Source: Terana coerulea
Taxonomy: Eukaryota; Basidiomycota; Agaricomycetes; Polyporales; Phanerochaetaceae
DNA length: 21,507 nucleotides
Direction of reading: 5' to 3'
Assembly (NCBI GenBank): GCA_024811115.1
Contig: JAKOGH010000894.1
Span: 1 to 21,507, forward strand
The notes under the pieces were generated by a model that worked only from the letters and a program-made list of their open reading frames with translations, searched no databases and was not told where the DNA came from. Position numbers and translations under genes: made by a program. This document shows, in pieces, positions 1 to 9,992 of the stretch. The stretch's first letter is position 1. Each line of letters begins with the position of its first letter.

Positions 1-640
1 TTTCATAATGTTATCTTACCGTCATCAGCACAATCTCGTTACGTGAGTCTCCATTCCCAGCCGTGTTTTAGGTTAAGCTTAGCACTTGCATAGAAATGCT
101 AAACGACTCCCACCAGCTGGCAGCACAGCTGCTTCTACCGCTCCGACGGAGCGGTCAGGTGAGCTGCGTTCCTCTTTACGAAGAACGCTCTCACAGTCGT
201 GTCCCATGCGATACGCTTCCCTGCCAGTTGTGCTCACAAGTTTCGCAGGCATTCTTCTGCAGTCCAGAGGCGTAATGTATCTTCCAAGTTGCTTGCCGCG
301 CACGGCACCAGACGAGCGATCTTACTGTGCCCGCGGATGAACATAAGTACTCATATCCGCAGGCGTGCGCTCTCGGTGCGCTCTCAAGTCATCTCTACTA
401 CACGCAAACCGCTATCGGAATGACCACTCAGCCTCTTGCTGGTTTAGACCGCCCACAGCCTGTACTCGCATTGTATTCTCCTTCCTCGAGTAGTCCTGGG
501 AGCAAAACCGGCGACGAGGAAGTCGAAAAGGCCGATTACTCTGCCAATGAAGCAACGTCCATCGACTCAAATGGGGATCCACGACTCGCGGCTCCGAAGC
601 TTTCACCAGCGCAACAGGTCAAGCTGTACCGAAAGATTGA
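1..640 (+). repeat. Left arm of an imperfect inverted repeat (promoter and exon 1 of MFS gene 1)
   Basis: This stretch matches the reverse complement of about 14410-15052 with scattered substitutions and small indels. Exact shared blocks include the 17-mer at 34-50 (inverse at 14987-15003) and the 17-mer at 74-90 (inverse at 14954-14970). Similarity runs through the upstream region of the first MFS gene, across its ATG and through most of exon 1, then fades near 640. It also reaches the window's first base, so the repeat probably continues to the left. The arm acts as 5' flank of an intact gene here, whereas the other arm belongs to a truncated copy. Exact identity was not computed. Confidence 0.85.
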
Positions 641-3223
641 CTGGAGACTCATGCCGATGGTGACTCTTATGTACCTGTGCTCCTTCCTTGACAGAGGTGC
701 GTCTTCTATGCCACATCGTAGCTGCCAGCCAGTGATTCGCAACATATTTCAGGGAATATTGGTGCGAATATCGGTTTTTGTTAGCTCAGTGTGTACGAAG
801 GCTCATGCATTGCCACGGAATATCAGGGAATGCGAAGCTCCAGGGTCTCACAACGCAACTGAATCTCACCGGAAATAAGTATAACATCGCTCTTGTGAGT
901 ACTCTCGCGTTGATTATCTCTGAGCTCTTTATTAATGAGTTGGCTAGGCCATGTACTTTGTGGTGAGCTTGAAGTTTTTATATTGCATCGTGGAGGTCCT
1001 GAATGCCCTTGAGCCCTACTGCCTTGTGGAGTGCCCGGCAAGGTGCGAATAAACGTCTATCTTTGCATTCCGCACCTGTGATAACAAGTCATGTCCAGTT
1101 TGGTGACGAAGAAGTTTCGGCCTTCAAGGTATCTGCCACGCACTGTCCTTACGGATGTTTCGCACTAATTCTTGATGATAGATGGCTTCCAGCACTGACG
1201 GTACGCTCCACTCATTCGTCCGGTTGGTTCATGATCGTCAGCTCATGCCTTTTGTTCTAGATGACCTGGGGTGTCATTATGTGCGTTGAATGGGCCTATT
1301 AACGCTGCGGCAAAGCTCGCTGCTGATCCAATTGCGCACACAGGACCCTGATGGGTATAGTCACCACGTACGTATACTTACACTCGTGCGCACCATCCAA
1401 AGAAACCCACGCGCATTGCCAGATATCAGCAGCTTGTTGGCGTCCGGGTCGCTCTTGGCGCGGCAGAGGCGGGCCTATTTCCCGCTGTAACCTGGTAGTA
1501 AGTTTAGGGCCATTACGCCCCTTCTACCACACTTACTTATACGGTTTACAAGCTTGTCCATGTGGTATCCGCGGCACCAGCTTCAGTTTCGTATCGGTAT
1601 CTTCTGGGGCAGCGCAGCACTGGCCGGTGCGTACACTCCTTGGTCGCCTTGCTCCATTTCGGCTGACCAGGCTACTGCAGGCGCGTTCTCGGGCATCTTG
1701 GCGTACGGCATATCCTTCATGTCTGGAACGGCGGGCATGCTAGGGTGGTCCTGGATATTCGTGTGTACTTTCTTCGTTATTCACCCATTGACGCGCTGAC
1801 GACTCTTCAGATCATTGAAGGCTTGTTCACGGTCGTAGTCGGATTTGTCGCATGCTTCGGTGTGTGATTCGCCCCGTCAGACCGTTATCCTGCAGTTGAC
1901 TGTGTGCCTCAACGTCGCCGGATGCAGTCCTTACCGATTTCCCGGACAGGGCAACGTTCCTGACCGAAGAAGAGCGAGCGTTCATTCTCTGGAGGAAAAG
2001 TAAGCGCATCGTTCGTTTTGCAGGCAACGACTCATTAGTGCTTTTGCTTAGAGTATGACAACTCCATAGTCGGGGAAGAGGAGCAGTTTGCTCTTCGGCA
2101 TATCTGGCTGGCGTTCTCCGATTGGCAGGTAAGTCTTCCGCAGGTTTGGTTTTCATTGTCGCGCTTATTGACACCAACGCAGCTATGGATACACTTTCTC
2201 ATCTACATCTCAATCATTGGCCCCCGTACGTACTTTTCCTTGGTATGTGAAGCTATACCGTCTAAATTTGCCTTCGCCGTAGTATGGGGTATCTCGTTCT
2301 TCCTCCCGTACGTTTTCACGCGTCTTCACCCGAGTCACTGTTGACGCAATTGTACGCAGGTCGATCATCAATGGGTGCGTACGACATGGACAGCCTCTTA
2401 GTGTAAGAGCCTTCATCGACGGGCGTCATCAGATTTGGCTTCAGCCCGGCAAACAGTCAATTGCTAACAGTGCCGCCATACGTTTTCGCAAGTATGTTGT
2501 TGACAGCGCGTCCCTCGAACGGCTTGCTCATAGCCATCTCATTGCGTAGCTTTTGTAACAGTCGTCTTTGCTTATTATTCCGACAAGACGAAATACCGCT
2601 TCCCGTTTATTCTCGCTGGGCAGCTGATGTGTGTCGTCGGATTCTCTATCCAGATATCCAACGCGCACTTTGGCGTCAAGTATTTTGGGACGTTCTTTAG
2701 TGTCGCTGGGTCCTACGCAGCGTTTCCGGGAGTTATTGTATGGTATGTTGGCTGCATACATACGAGACGCTTCTACTCATCAGCGACTTCTGTAGGCTTG
2801 CAAACAACGTCGCTGGGCAGTACAAAAGAGGTTCCGCGATTGCGCTGCATATCGGCTTTGGCAATTTCTCAGGCGGTAAGTCCAGATGAGCATGCTCTCC
2901 GGTTGACTTTGCTCAGTAGAATGACAGCCATTGCTTCGGTTCTATATCGCTCTCAAGACGCCCCTCGATATATATTTGGTGGTACGTTCCACTGGCACGC
3001 TGTGGTCATCGTCCATCAATTTGACATGTGTGTAGATGCCCTAGAGTTGATGTTTATCGGCATAGGCATGATTGCGCTGTTTTCAGTTGCGATAATCTAC
3101 ACCATCATAAATGCGAGGCGCGATCAGAACGCGCGGGAGTACCTGGAGAAGGGAATTGTCCACTCTCCTGAACAGCTGAGGAAGATGGGTGACCGAGCAC
3201 CAGATTTTAAATACACGCTGTGA
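420..3223 (+). CDS. MFS transporter, allantoate permease (Dal5/Tna1-like) family, 23 exons, 524 aa
   Basis: Predicted plasma-membrane symporter of the fungal anion:cation symporter family, which imports small organic anions such as allantoate or nicotinate; the substrate here is unknown. Exons: 420-696, 753-761, 827-894, 948-962, 1014-1042, 1099-1128, 1182-1200, 1261-1280, 1344-1367, 1423-1497, 1553-1626, 1681-1760, 1811-1859, 1928-1999, 2052-2128, 2183-2225, 2283-2307, 2360-2374, 2433-2491, 2550-2742, 2796-2875, 2928-2981, 3036-3223. They sum to 1575 nt in one open frame; introns are 50-68 bp, all GT..AG. Recognisable pieces: KLYRKIDWRLMP before the first membrane segment, LDRGNIGNAKL, RVALGAAEAGLFP, SMWYPRHQLQ, the DFPDRATFLTEEER central loop, and a C-terminal tail ending GDRAPDFKYTL. 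The start is the ATG closest to the conserved core; an in-frame codon at 327 is less likely because the truncated copy conserves the 420 ATG. No frame break was seen. Confidence 0.93.
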
Positions 3224-4380
3224 ATCCAACCTACCCGCCATCACGTAGAAATCTTATCCATGGTCCATGTTGCGCAAAGAGTGTGTTTGCGATATGTTCT
3301 CGAACTCACAGCCCTTAAACTGAACCGCTGTACCGGCAAGAGAAGCTACTGGGTATAACGAAGTGCAAGGTGGGGTTTCCTCCTGTTCTGGGGCACGGTG
3401 CAGCAGTCGAAACCGCATTGCTCATTGGGGATATGCTCACGTGTACCTCTGCACTCTTCAGGATGGCTGACGAAGGAACGCAGCGCGGAGACCTACTACT
3501 GCTGGAGCTAAGTCCAAACCAAGGCCCAAGGCAGTGACTCCGGAACGTAGTACGGCGGTACTCAGCTAGTACATCGGCCATATTCTTCTTATATCCATCG
3601 TTGCAGCTGTCCCAACAGTCAGGTGTCTGCGGCTTGAGCTGATTCTCAGCTGTGGTCCGTGAAAGCCCAGGAAAATAGACGCGCAGATCTAGAGTTGTCT
3701 GCCCGGGCCGAAACCGAAAGAAGCAATCAAAGGCTTTTGATCATAACAAGATCAAACAAACGCTTCCTCGTCATCGGTCGCGCCAACTCCAACTCTCACT
3801 TGTTCGATCAAGCAAGGGCTACCGACCCTTGCACTGGCTTACACTGTCGTCAGTATGGTGAGAAACGCTGTCGTAGGAGTGTAGATTGGCTTCAAACAGA
3901 GTCATGTGCTTGAACGATAGCCCCTCGGCGCCCCTGTCAGACTGACATGGATGGGCCAGTGGAAACGGTCAGATGAACAACACATCACATTGCGATCGGA
4001 TAGAGTGTGGTTGAACGGTGCGCAGCTTTTTGTATCCCTTTCTTCACCTTCCAAACACACGTTCCTTTGCAGCGACGGTGGCCTGTCGCTGGCCTGAGCC
4101 TGGTGTCACGACAGGCACTCGGCGTGCAGCCAACGGCGACTCGGACTGGGCTCAATCGCACGATACCCGTGCTCACTGGCGTACGTATCCGTGGCACTGT
4201 AGCGTGTTGTCAAGCTGCCGCTTTCCGCCCAACGCCCTTCAAGACCGGTACCGGTGAGTCTAACCTCTCATTGAAGCGACGTATCGTCGTAGCTGGAGAG
4301 CTGTGCATTTCGCTCCATCGAATAGAACTTGCTCAGGACGCTTACTCATGTCTTTCGTTCAGTGACAGGAGCATCTCACC
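3224..4380. other. Intergenic, no supported gene
   Basis: Between the stop of the first MFS gene and the ATG of the membrane-protein gene only short overlapping ORFs occur on both strands, none with a recognisable domain. The open frames at 4007-4260 lack an ATG, and none of the three splices cleanly into the downstream gene. The one phase that would fit, joining at 4257 with an acceptor near 4365, is closed upstream by a TAG at about 4200. The region presumably holds the 3' UTR of one gene and the promoter and 5' UTR of the next. Confidence 0.6.
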
Positions 4381-5636
4381 ATGGGAGTAATCTTTCAGAC
4401 TGTCATTACAACATCCATCGCCCCTCCCATAATAATAACCTCGACTATTGTCACTACTTCCGAGACACGCACGACGTTATCGACCCCGGCTACCAACAAT
4501 GGCGCTAATGGCGCTATGGGAAGGCCCTCGACCTCGACGCCGCCGCCAACTCGGGTCACTCAAAGAAGCTCGAGCGGCGAGAACGCTGCTCAGCCTCTTA
4601 CGGTTAGTGTGTGGCGACTCCCCGTACTCTGTTTTCTACTCGTATCTGATAGCTTTCTAAATTGTCCTTCAAGTTTACTCCACCGGAAACGTCCGCTCCC
4701 TTGCCTCCCGCCATAAGCATCTCGGTGTGTGATTACCTTTTGGCCATTTTTGAGTTGTAAATCAACTCGTATTGACTGTGTTGTAGGTGGAAAGTGAAAC
4801 TAATGCTGCTACGGCGCAAGAAACGTCAAGCGTTGCACTCGCTTTTGGACCGGTGAGTCCTTAGCCTTGCATCTTGCCACCACTCCCGACCGACGTTTTG
4901 CGTATTGCAGACCATCACCCTCTCAACCCTATTATTTTCGCCTTCGAGTCAGATCACAACACCGAGTACCGCGTCCACTGTTTCAGGACAACCGACCGGC
5001 GCGGTTAGTTTTGAACTGTCTTCCCGAACCTACGGTGAAATTCTCACATCCTGTAGGCCGTGAGCTCCAGCAGCGCACCAGCTCTCTCCTTACCACCATC
5101 GCCTACTCCGCTTCGAAGCGAATCGTCACATCGGGTGCCAATTATTGCAGCATCAGTTGGGTCGCTCCTTCTACTGGTCATCGTAGTCGGGTGTTGGATT
5201 GTACGTCGGCGCCGACGCCGCCAAACCCTGGGACGTGCCGAAGGTACGTTCCCTCCTACTCGAGGACAGTTGCACCGTTAACAAAAGAGCTACAGGAGTT
5301 ATCGCACCGCCTACCACCGGTCAGATAAATCGGTCCAATGCCGATTCTCCTGAGGTGTCTTTGCCGGCGCTCGCCTCGCGGAATAATCTGGAACTACGCG
5401 ACCCGCTGAACGACGAGCATCTTGTGGACGTTCCAGAGAAAGGCTCCCTGGAGGACTTGTACGAGCCGACAGGTGGGGATGATGGGGATGGTCGACTTGA
5501 TCGAACAGTCGGTTTTGAACCGCTGGGAAGCGAAGAAACGAGACCAGGCAGTTCCCAGAGTCACCTGTCTGCCTCGGACTGTTGCTCTTCTGATAGCTGT
5601 GGTACGCTCCCACCCCCATACGCCCCCTATGATTGA
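4381..5636 (+). CDS. Single-pass membrane protein with Ser/Thr/Pro-rich ectodomain and PPPY tail, 321 aa
   Basis: Exons 4381-4602, 4674-4724, 4787-4852, 4911-5003, 5057-5243 and 5290-5636 join to 966 nt in one frame; the first four introns are phase 0 and the last phase 1, all GT..AG. Residues 1 to about 165 are rich in Thr, Ser and Pro, as in heavily O-glycosylated wall-facing ectodomains. A hydrophobic helix at about residues 171-193 is followed at once by six arginines, so the C-terminal 120 residues should be cytosolic. The tail is acidic and ends PPPYAPYD. The architecture resembles fungal wall-sensor or SKG6/Axl2-type proteins, but I recognise no specific family and no catalytic domain. 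The ATG has a strong context (CACCATGG). There is no classical signal peptide, so either the protein inserts as type III or a 5' exon was missed. It is convergent with the sugar transporter. Confidence 0.8.
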
Positions 5637-6055
5637 AGCCGCTCGCTTGTGTCGCTCGTGCTCTACTTGGCAATCCATTCATTATACCCACCGAGTTGAA
5701 GCCAAGATGACTGTACGGCGAGCCCGGTATTTTCGTTGTTCATCAAGTCCGAGTCGCTCCGTTGACGAACAGACGCCGCCTCACGCCAGCCGCAACCCGA
5801 GTATTTCAGCTGCGCACCGTGGCAGGGTGGTACTACCATCCCTCGTATTAGTGAGGATGCAAGAAGATATTATAAACTATGATACAACACAATTCATAGT
5901 ACAAGCTATCGTAAAGGGCATCAACGACAAAACAGACAAGCGTGAGACGTATGAGCACATGCAAGCGACCCAAGTACGACTGGTACAGCAACAAATCATC
6001 AACGTTCGTAGGGTCATCGGCAATCGTAAGCCGTGAGAGAGAGCGGGGAGGGACG
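5637..6055. other. Convergent 3' intergenic region
   Basis: This 419 bp lies between two genes that end toward each other, so it should hold both 3' UTRs. An AT-rich patch at about 5865-5910 stands out against GC-rich neighbours and could supply polyadenylation signals on either strand. No gene was recognised. Confidence 0.6.
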
Positions 6056-8065
6056 TCAGACCTTCTCGGAGTCGCTCCGCACGGAGCCCGCCTCGGGCGC
6101 GGCGGCGTGCGCGTCGAGCACGCGCTCCTCCTGCTCGATGTCCGCGCGCCGCTTCTCCGCCTGCACCGAGCCGAAGATGACGTCCATCTCCTCGAGCGAG
6201 CGGCCCTTCGTCTCCGGTATGAGCCTGCATTATACCCCTCCGTCAGCCCCAAGTCGGCGAACGACAGCGAAGGAATGGGACTTACAAGGAGAAGATGGCC
6301 ATGCCTCCGATGTTGATGGAGGCGAACATGAAGAAGAGCTTGTAGCCGAGCGCGGACTTCATCGCGGGCGTCCATTTGGAGACGATGAAGTTGAAGAACC
6401 ACTGCGAGGCGGAGGCCGTCGCGAGGCCGTAGTGCCGTGTGCGGGTGGGGAAGATGTCGGAGACATACACCCATCTAATGATGTTCATTGTAGTCTATAT
6501 AAGCCACAAGTCGAGGATTCACTCACGGTAGCGGGCCCCAACCCATGGAGTAGAAACACACGTAAATGTAGAGCATCGCGGCCATAGCCTTGCTGGCCGG
6601 CGGAGGCTGGAACCCAGCGGGCGGGTTCGCCGGCGGCGGGAACGTCTTCAGCAGCGCGCCGATGATGAAGAACAGCGTGCCCATGCCGAGCGCGGAGATG
6701 AGCAACGACAGCTTGCGGCCGAGCGACTCGACGAGGAAGAACACAAACAGCGTCGTCGCGACGAGCTTCACGATCCCATAAATCCCCGACGCGAGCAGCG
6801 AGTTCGACGTGCCGGTGTAGCCGATGCTCTGGAAGATCTGCGGCGCGTAGTAGTTCACACTGTTCTGCCCGCACCACTGCTGGAAGAGGAAGATGGCGAC
6901 GGCGATGACGAAGCGGATCCAGTTGCCCTTGCCCAGGAAGGCTTCGCGCACGCCGAGCCCCGCCCGCGCCGCGCGCTCCTCGCGGATCGCCGCCTGGATC
7001 TCTGCGTACTCGTGCAGGACGCTGTCCGGGTACGCGCCGTTGGCCGTCGGCGGCAGGCGGCGGAGGTACGCGAGGTTCGCGAGCGCCTGCTCGTGCCGGT
7101 CCTTCTGCGCCAGCCACCGCGGGCTCTCTTTGACGGTGAGGAGGCCAAACGCCATGATGCCCGCTGGGACGAGCTGCATCCCGAGCGGAATGCGCCAGAC
7201 GTTCGGGCCCGTTTTGACGTGGAGGGAAATGCCAACTGCAAATAGTGTTAGAACAGAAATATCGGGCCGATGGAAAGAGGGAAAGCGGCGCAAGGGTAGA
7301 GGGTGACGGGTAGAACTGAATGGCTGTCGAAGCGGGCAATAGAACGTGGGTAGCGGACTCACGATTAATCCAATAACTCAACATCACACCAGTGGCGACC
7401 ATGATCTGGAAAAGTCCAGTGATACGTCCCCTGACCTCCTTGGGCGAGCACTCCGACACAAAGGCGGGGGCCACGGCCGAGATGGCACCGATGCCAATGC
7501 CAGCGACGACGCGGCCAGCGTAGATGTAGCCAATGCCACGCTTCCCGCCCGCCACGGTTTGGAGAATCTAGGGTATTGATAGGAGCTTGATAAGCGTCGA
7601 AGTAAAGTTAGATGGGGCGTGCTTACAGCGCCAATAGCGAAGAGAATGCTAAAAGCAAACAGCGTCCACCGCCGTCCGATGTGCGAGCTGATGGGGGCGG
7701 ACCCGAGAGCACCAAAGAAGGCGCCGGCCTGCAGGACCGAGACGACGTTCGACGAGATGTCGTTCGCCTTCTGTGTGTTGTTCGAGAAACCAAAGTGGTC
7801 CTGGAAGTACTGCTGCGCTACGACGCCTCCGCCGATTCCACTACCGAGTCACTCGACGGTGAGCTAGCCGCTGACGGACGGGTTCAAGGGTGACTCACGT
7901 GTCATAACCGAAAAGTACGATGCCCCAGTAGACGATGAAGGCCAGCCCTGCGCAAGTGTGAGCCACAGGAATGATGAGGACCAAATCGTATCGCGCACAA
8001 TAGACCCTAATATTCTGAAACCGGCTCGGTCTCTCGTTGTAGCCGTGCGTCGCTGACTTCACCAT
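6056..8065 (-). CDS. Sugar porter family MFS transporter (hexose/quinate permease-like), 7 exons, 533 aa
   Basis: Predicted 12-helix plasma-membrane importer of the sugar porter family (TC 2.A.1.1). Exons in coding order: 8065-7999, 7947-7899, 7840-7627, 7567-7363, 7235-6527, 6474-6286, 6224-6056; total 1602 nt, one frame, all introns GT..AG. Family marks in order: NIRVYW and FGYDTGIGGG in helix 1, SHIGRRW after helix 2, AGRVVAGIGIG, KESPRWL before the long central loop, QQWCGQNSVNYYAPQIF in helix 7, ESLGRK, and PETKGRSLEEMD after helix 12. The helix 7 wording and N-terminus resemble fungal quinate permease-like members, but the substrate cannot be fixed from sequence. The start at 8065 sits in GCAGCGATGG and gives the usual short cytosolic N-terminus. 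Third codon positions are strongly G/C, unlike the other genes here, which suggests high expression. The gene is intact. Confidence 0.94.
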
Positions 8066-8175
8066 CGCTGCGGGCAAGATGGCGGCGCGAAGGAGGGGGA
8101 GGAGGGGGAGAGAGAAGTCAATCTCAACCTTGGGCCGCAGGGCCCGTCTGACCTCCGTGCTTTATGTACCGGCGT
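8066..8175 (-). promoter_or_regulatory. Core promoter / 5' UTR of the sugar transporter (CT-rich tract, TATA-like box)
   Basis: Read on the minus strand, a pyrimidine-rich tract (complement of the purine run at about 8094-8119) lies 30-55 nt before the ATG. An ACATAAAG box (complement of 8160-8167) lies about 100 nt before it. A TATA-like element followed by a CT-rich stretch just upstream of the start site is typical of well-expressed fungal genes. Transcription start is inferred, not seen. Confidence 0.5.
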
Positions 8176-8584
8176 TGATGAGGATGATGGCCACTTCCTG
8201 CCAGGGCGAGGCATGTGCTCCTTTTCCCCGTTTCCCCGCAGGCGCGCGAGCCGACTGAATGTGGGGTAGCCGGGCGCTTGTGAATAATCATCCGGGCCCT
8301 CGTGAATGGAGCGCGGTCCGGCCAGGCACCACCGTCCATTTTCCAATTCGATCAGCTTGGCCATGACGCTTCCGCGACGGCGAATAGGAGGCCGCGTACA
8401 CGACGACGAGCAGCGGGCCTTCACCAAGCCTCAAAGGCCGTAGGATGTGCCACGGACGTATTCTCTGAGAGCTCAGCGTGACGTTCAGATTGAAACGACC
8501 ACCCTGATAGTTATAAGAAGCGTCGACATCGGCACCCCATAACGTTACAGTGACGCTGTGAACAAGCGACGTCTTTAAGCTAGG

Positions 8585-9325
8585 ATGCCGACCGGCAGGC
8601 ACCATGAGGCGTATGATGCGCCTCGTTACGGATGTGATGGCCATTCAGGACGGAAGCTTCTCCTTTCATCGCGCCACAACCAACGCACTAGACTGGGAAG
8701 GTTTAGACTCGCTGTGATGAAGCCGAGGGTCCAGTCCGGCCAGTGCTGCGCCACCAGGATCGGGTGTCTCGTGGGTGATCGAAAGTGCAAGGGGGCCGGA
8801 AGGCCTTCCCGCCGGTCCGGTAGCGGTCTTGTGCTTGCATGTCTTGGGTGGTTTCAGCTAGCAGTGGACTCTGCATGTGCTGTGCCGTTCAGTCATCAGA
8901 ATAATTGCAAGCGCATAGCCAGTGCTCACAAGTTCTCGGCCGAGTACGATGGTCCGGAGACGCAAGCGGCCGACTGGTGCCCCACGCTGGAGACCTTCCA
9001 AAGCCGAGAGAACCTGCCCGTGCACTCGACGGCAACTCCAGACAAGCTTCCTCCACCTGCTCGGTGTACGAGACGCGACGAGTCGGAGTACATGCTTGCA
9101 GCGGCAGAAGCTTCTGATAAGGACGCGTCTTCTTTTCACCATCCAGCGAAATCAAGAAGCCTCCTGGTATTGCGCAACGGTGAGTGGCCCTGTCTTCGAG
9201 ATCTTCATCTTGAAACCCAGACGCAGGCGAGCACTTTCCTCGGACAATTGGGAACCGGACCTTCTGAGATTCTGTGCAGCCGTTGGGAGGCTTCTTTGAC
9301 GGAGCTTCAGTCGGGATCTTCGTGA
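8585..9325 (+). CDS. Unrecognised 246-codon ORF, possibly chance
   Basis: An uninterrupted ATG-initiated frame of 246 codons, the longest single ORF in the gene-poor stretch. The predicted product is rich in Arg, Ser, Pro and Cys, shows no membrane helix, repeat or domain I recognise, and has overlapping ORFs on the opposite strand. GC-rich fungal DNA often produces such frames by chance, and real genes nearby are split by many introns. It is reported only because of its length, and function is unknown. Confidence 0.15.
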   Translation: MPTGRHHEAYDAPRYGCDGHSGRKLLLSSRHNQRTRLGRFRLAVMKPRVQSGQCCATRIGCLVGDRKCKGAGRPSRRSGSGLVLACLGWFQLAVDSACAVPFSHQNNCKRIASAHKFSAEYDGPETQAADWCPTLETFQSRENLPVHSTATPDKLPPPARCTRRDESEYMLAAAEASDKDASSFHHPAKSRSLLVLRNGEWPCLRDLHLETQTQASTFLGQLGTGPSEILCSRWEASLTELQSGSS

Positions 9326-9653
9326 GGACGTGCCGACGGTCATGTTTCTAGCAAGCCATTAAACCTTGCAATGCAAACAACTCTATATATATACGTACCT
9401 TACACTATGGCACCGCCCAACAAGGTGATGCGGGAGCCCTCCGATGCATATTGCGTCAAACGGATTCCGGGACCGAGTTTAGAGGGACTCGAGCAGGGCG
9501 ATGGTGAGCTTCGAGGGTACCATAATTCTGCCACCGCCTGGTGAATTGCGGCGGGCGGCGCTCCGCAGCCCAGCAAGTGAGATCCAGTGCTCGGCATCTA
9601 CCACGAATTGGTTTGCTCTGCGCAGCGCCAGAATGAGTGCTGAGTCAACTCAA

Positions 9654-9992
9654 CTAGAGATGTACACATACCGGATGAAAACCCTCGGAACAGTTGCCCT
9701 CCGCTCGAGTTACTTCGTTGCTTCGATACTCAGCACAAAAACTTAAGCCCAGAAGTATCAACTCGCCCAGTGCTTTAACATGACGGAGCACCGAGTCCCA
9801 CTCTTTACACGCCGCTCTATGGCAGTGTACCTGAACGTCGACCACTGCCAACACCAGTTTCTGGATCGAGTCGCAGTCGGAGGCAGTTGAGAGAGGTGAT
9901 GACGTTGCGGACGTACTCCGGAGTCCGCGGGCGGCGCTTTGTCCGTGGGAATCACATGCCGCGTTCGCACACACAAGCGCTTGTTTAGCCAC
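9654..9992 (-). pseudogene. Possible F-box/LRR-like relic
   Basis: The minus-strand frame contains a stretch resembling the leucine-rich C-terminal part of Agaricomycete F-box-like proteins: KEWDSVLRHVKALGELILLGL. A neighbouring frame just upstream reads YVRNVITSLNCLRLRLD, also of that character. The two pieces lie in different frames without an evident intron, there is no F-box N-terminus, and flanking sequence is uninformative. I read it as a decayed fragment at best; chance resemblance is quite possible. Confidence 0.25.

Noticed and set aside
1099..1260. Reading straight through from 1128 into 1156 as one longer exon of the first MFS gene
   Set aside because: The frame stays open briefly and even resembles family wording (RYLPRTVLT), but splicing 1128 to 1182 gives RPSRWLPALT, which matches the family and gives the same exon lengths as the paralogue.
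4007..4390. Open frame upstream of the membrane-protein gene as its signal-peptide exon
   Set aside because: It begins with GTG rather than ATG, has no hydrophobic leader, and no donor/acceptor pair joins it in frame to the 4381 exon.
5848..6474. 208-codon minus-strand ORF rich in Arg at the 3' end of the sugar transporter
   Set aside because: It is a shadow frame of the GC-rich last two exons of the transporter, whose own frame matches the family through PETKG to the stop.
8225..8270. Two matches to the fungal carbon-catabolite repressor consensus SYGGRG upstream of the sugar transporter
   Set aside because: The motif is only six bases and degenerate, so about two matches per 500 bp are expected by chance in GC-rich DNA. 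No clustering beyond that was seen.
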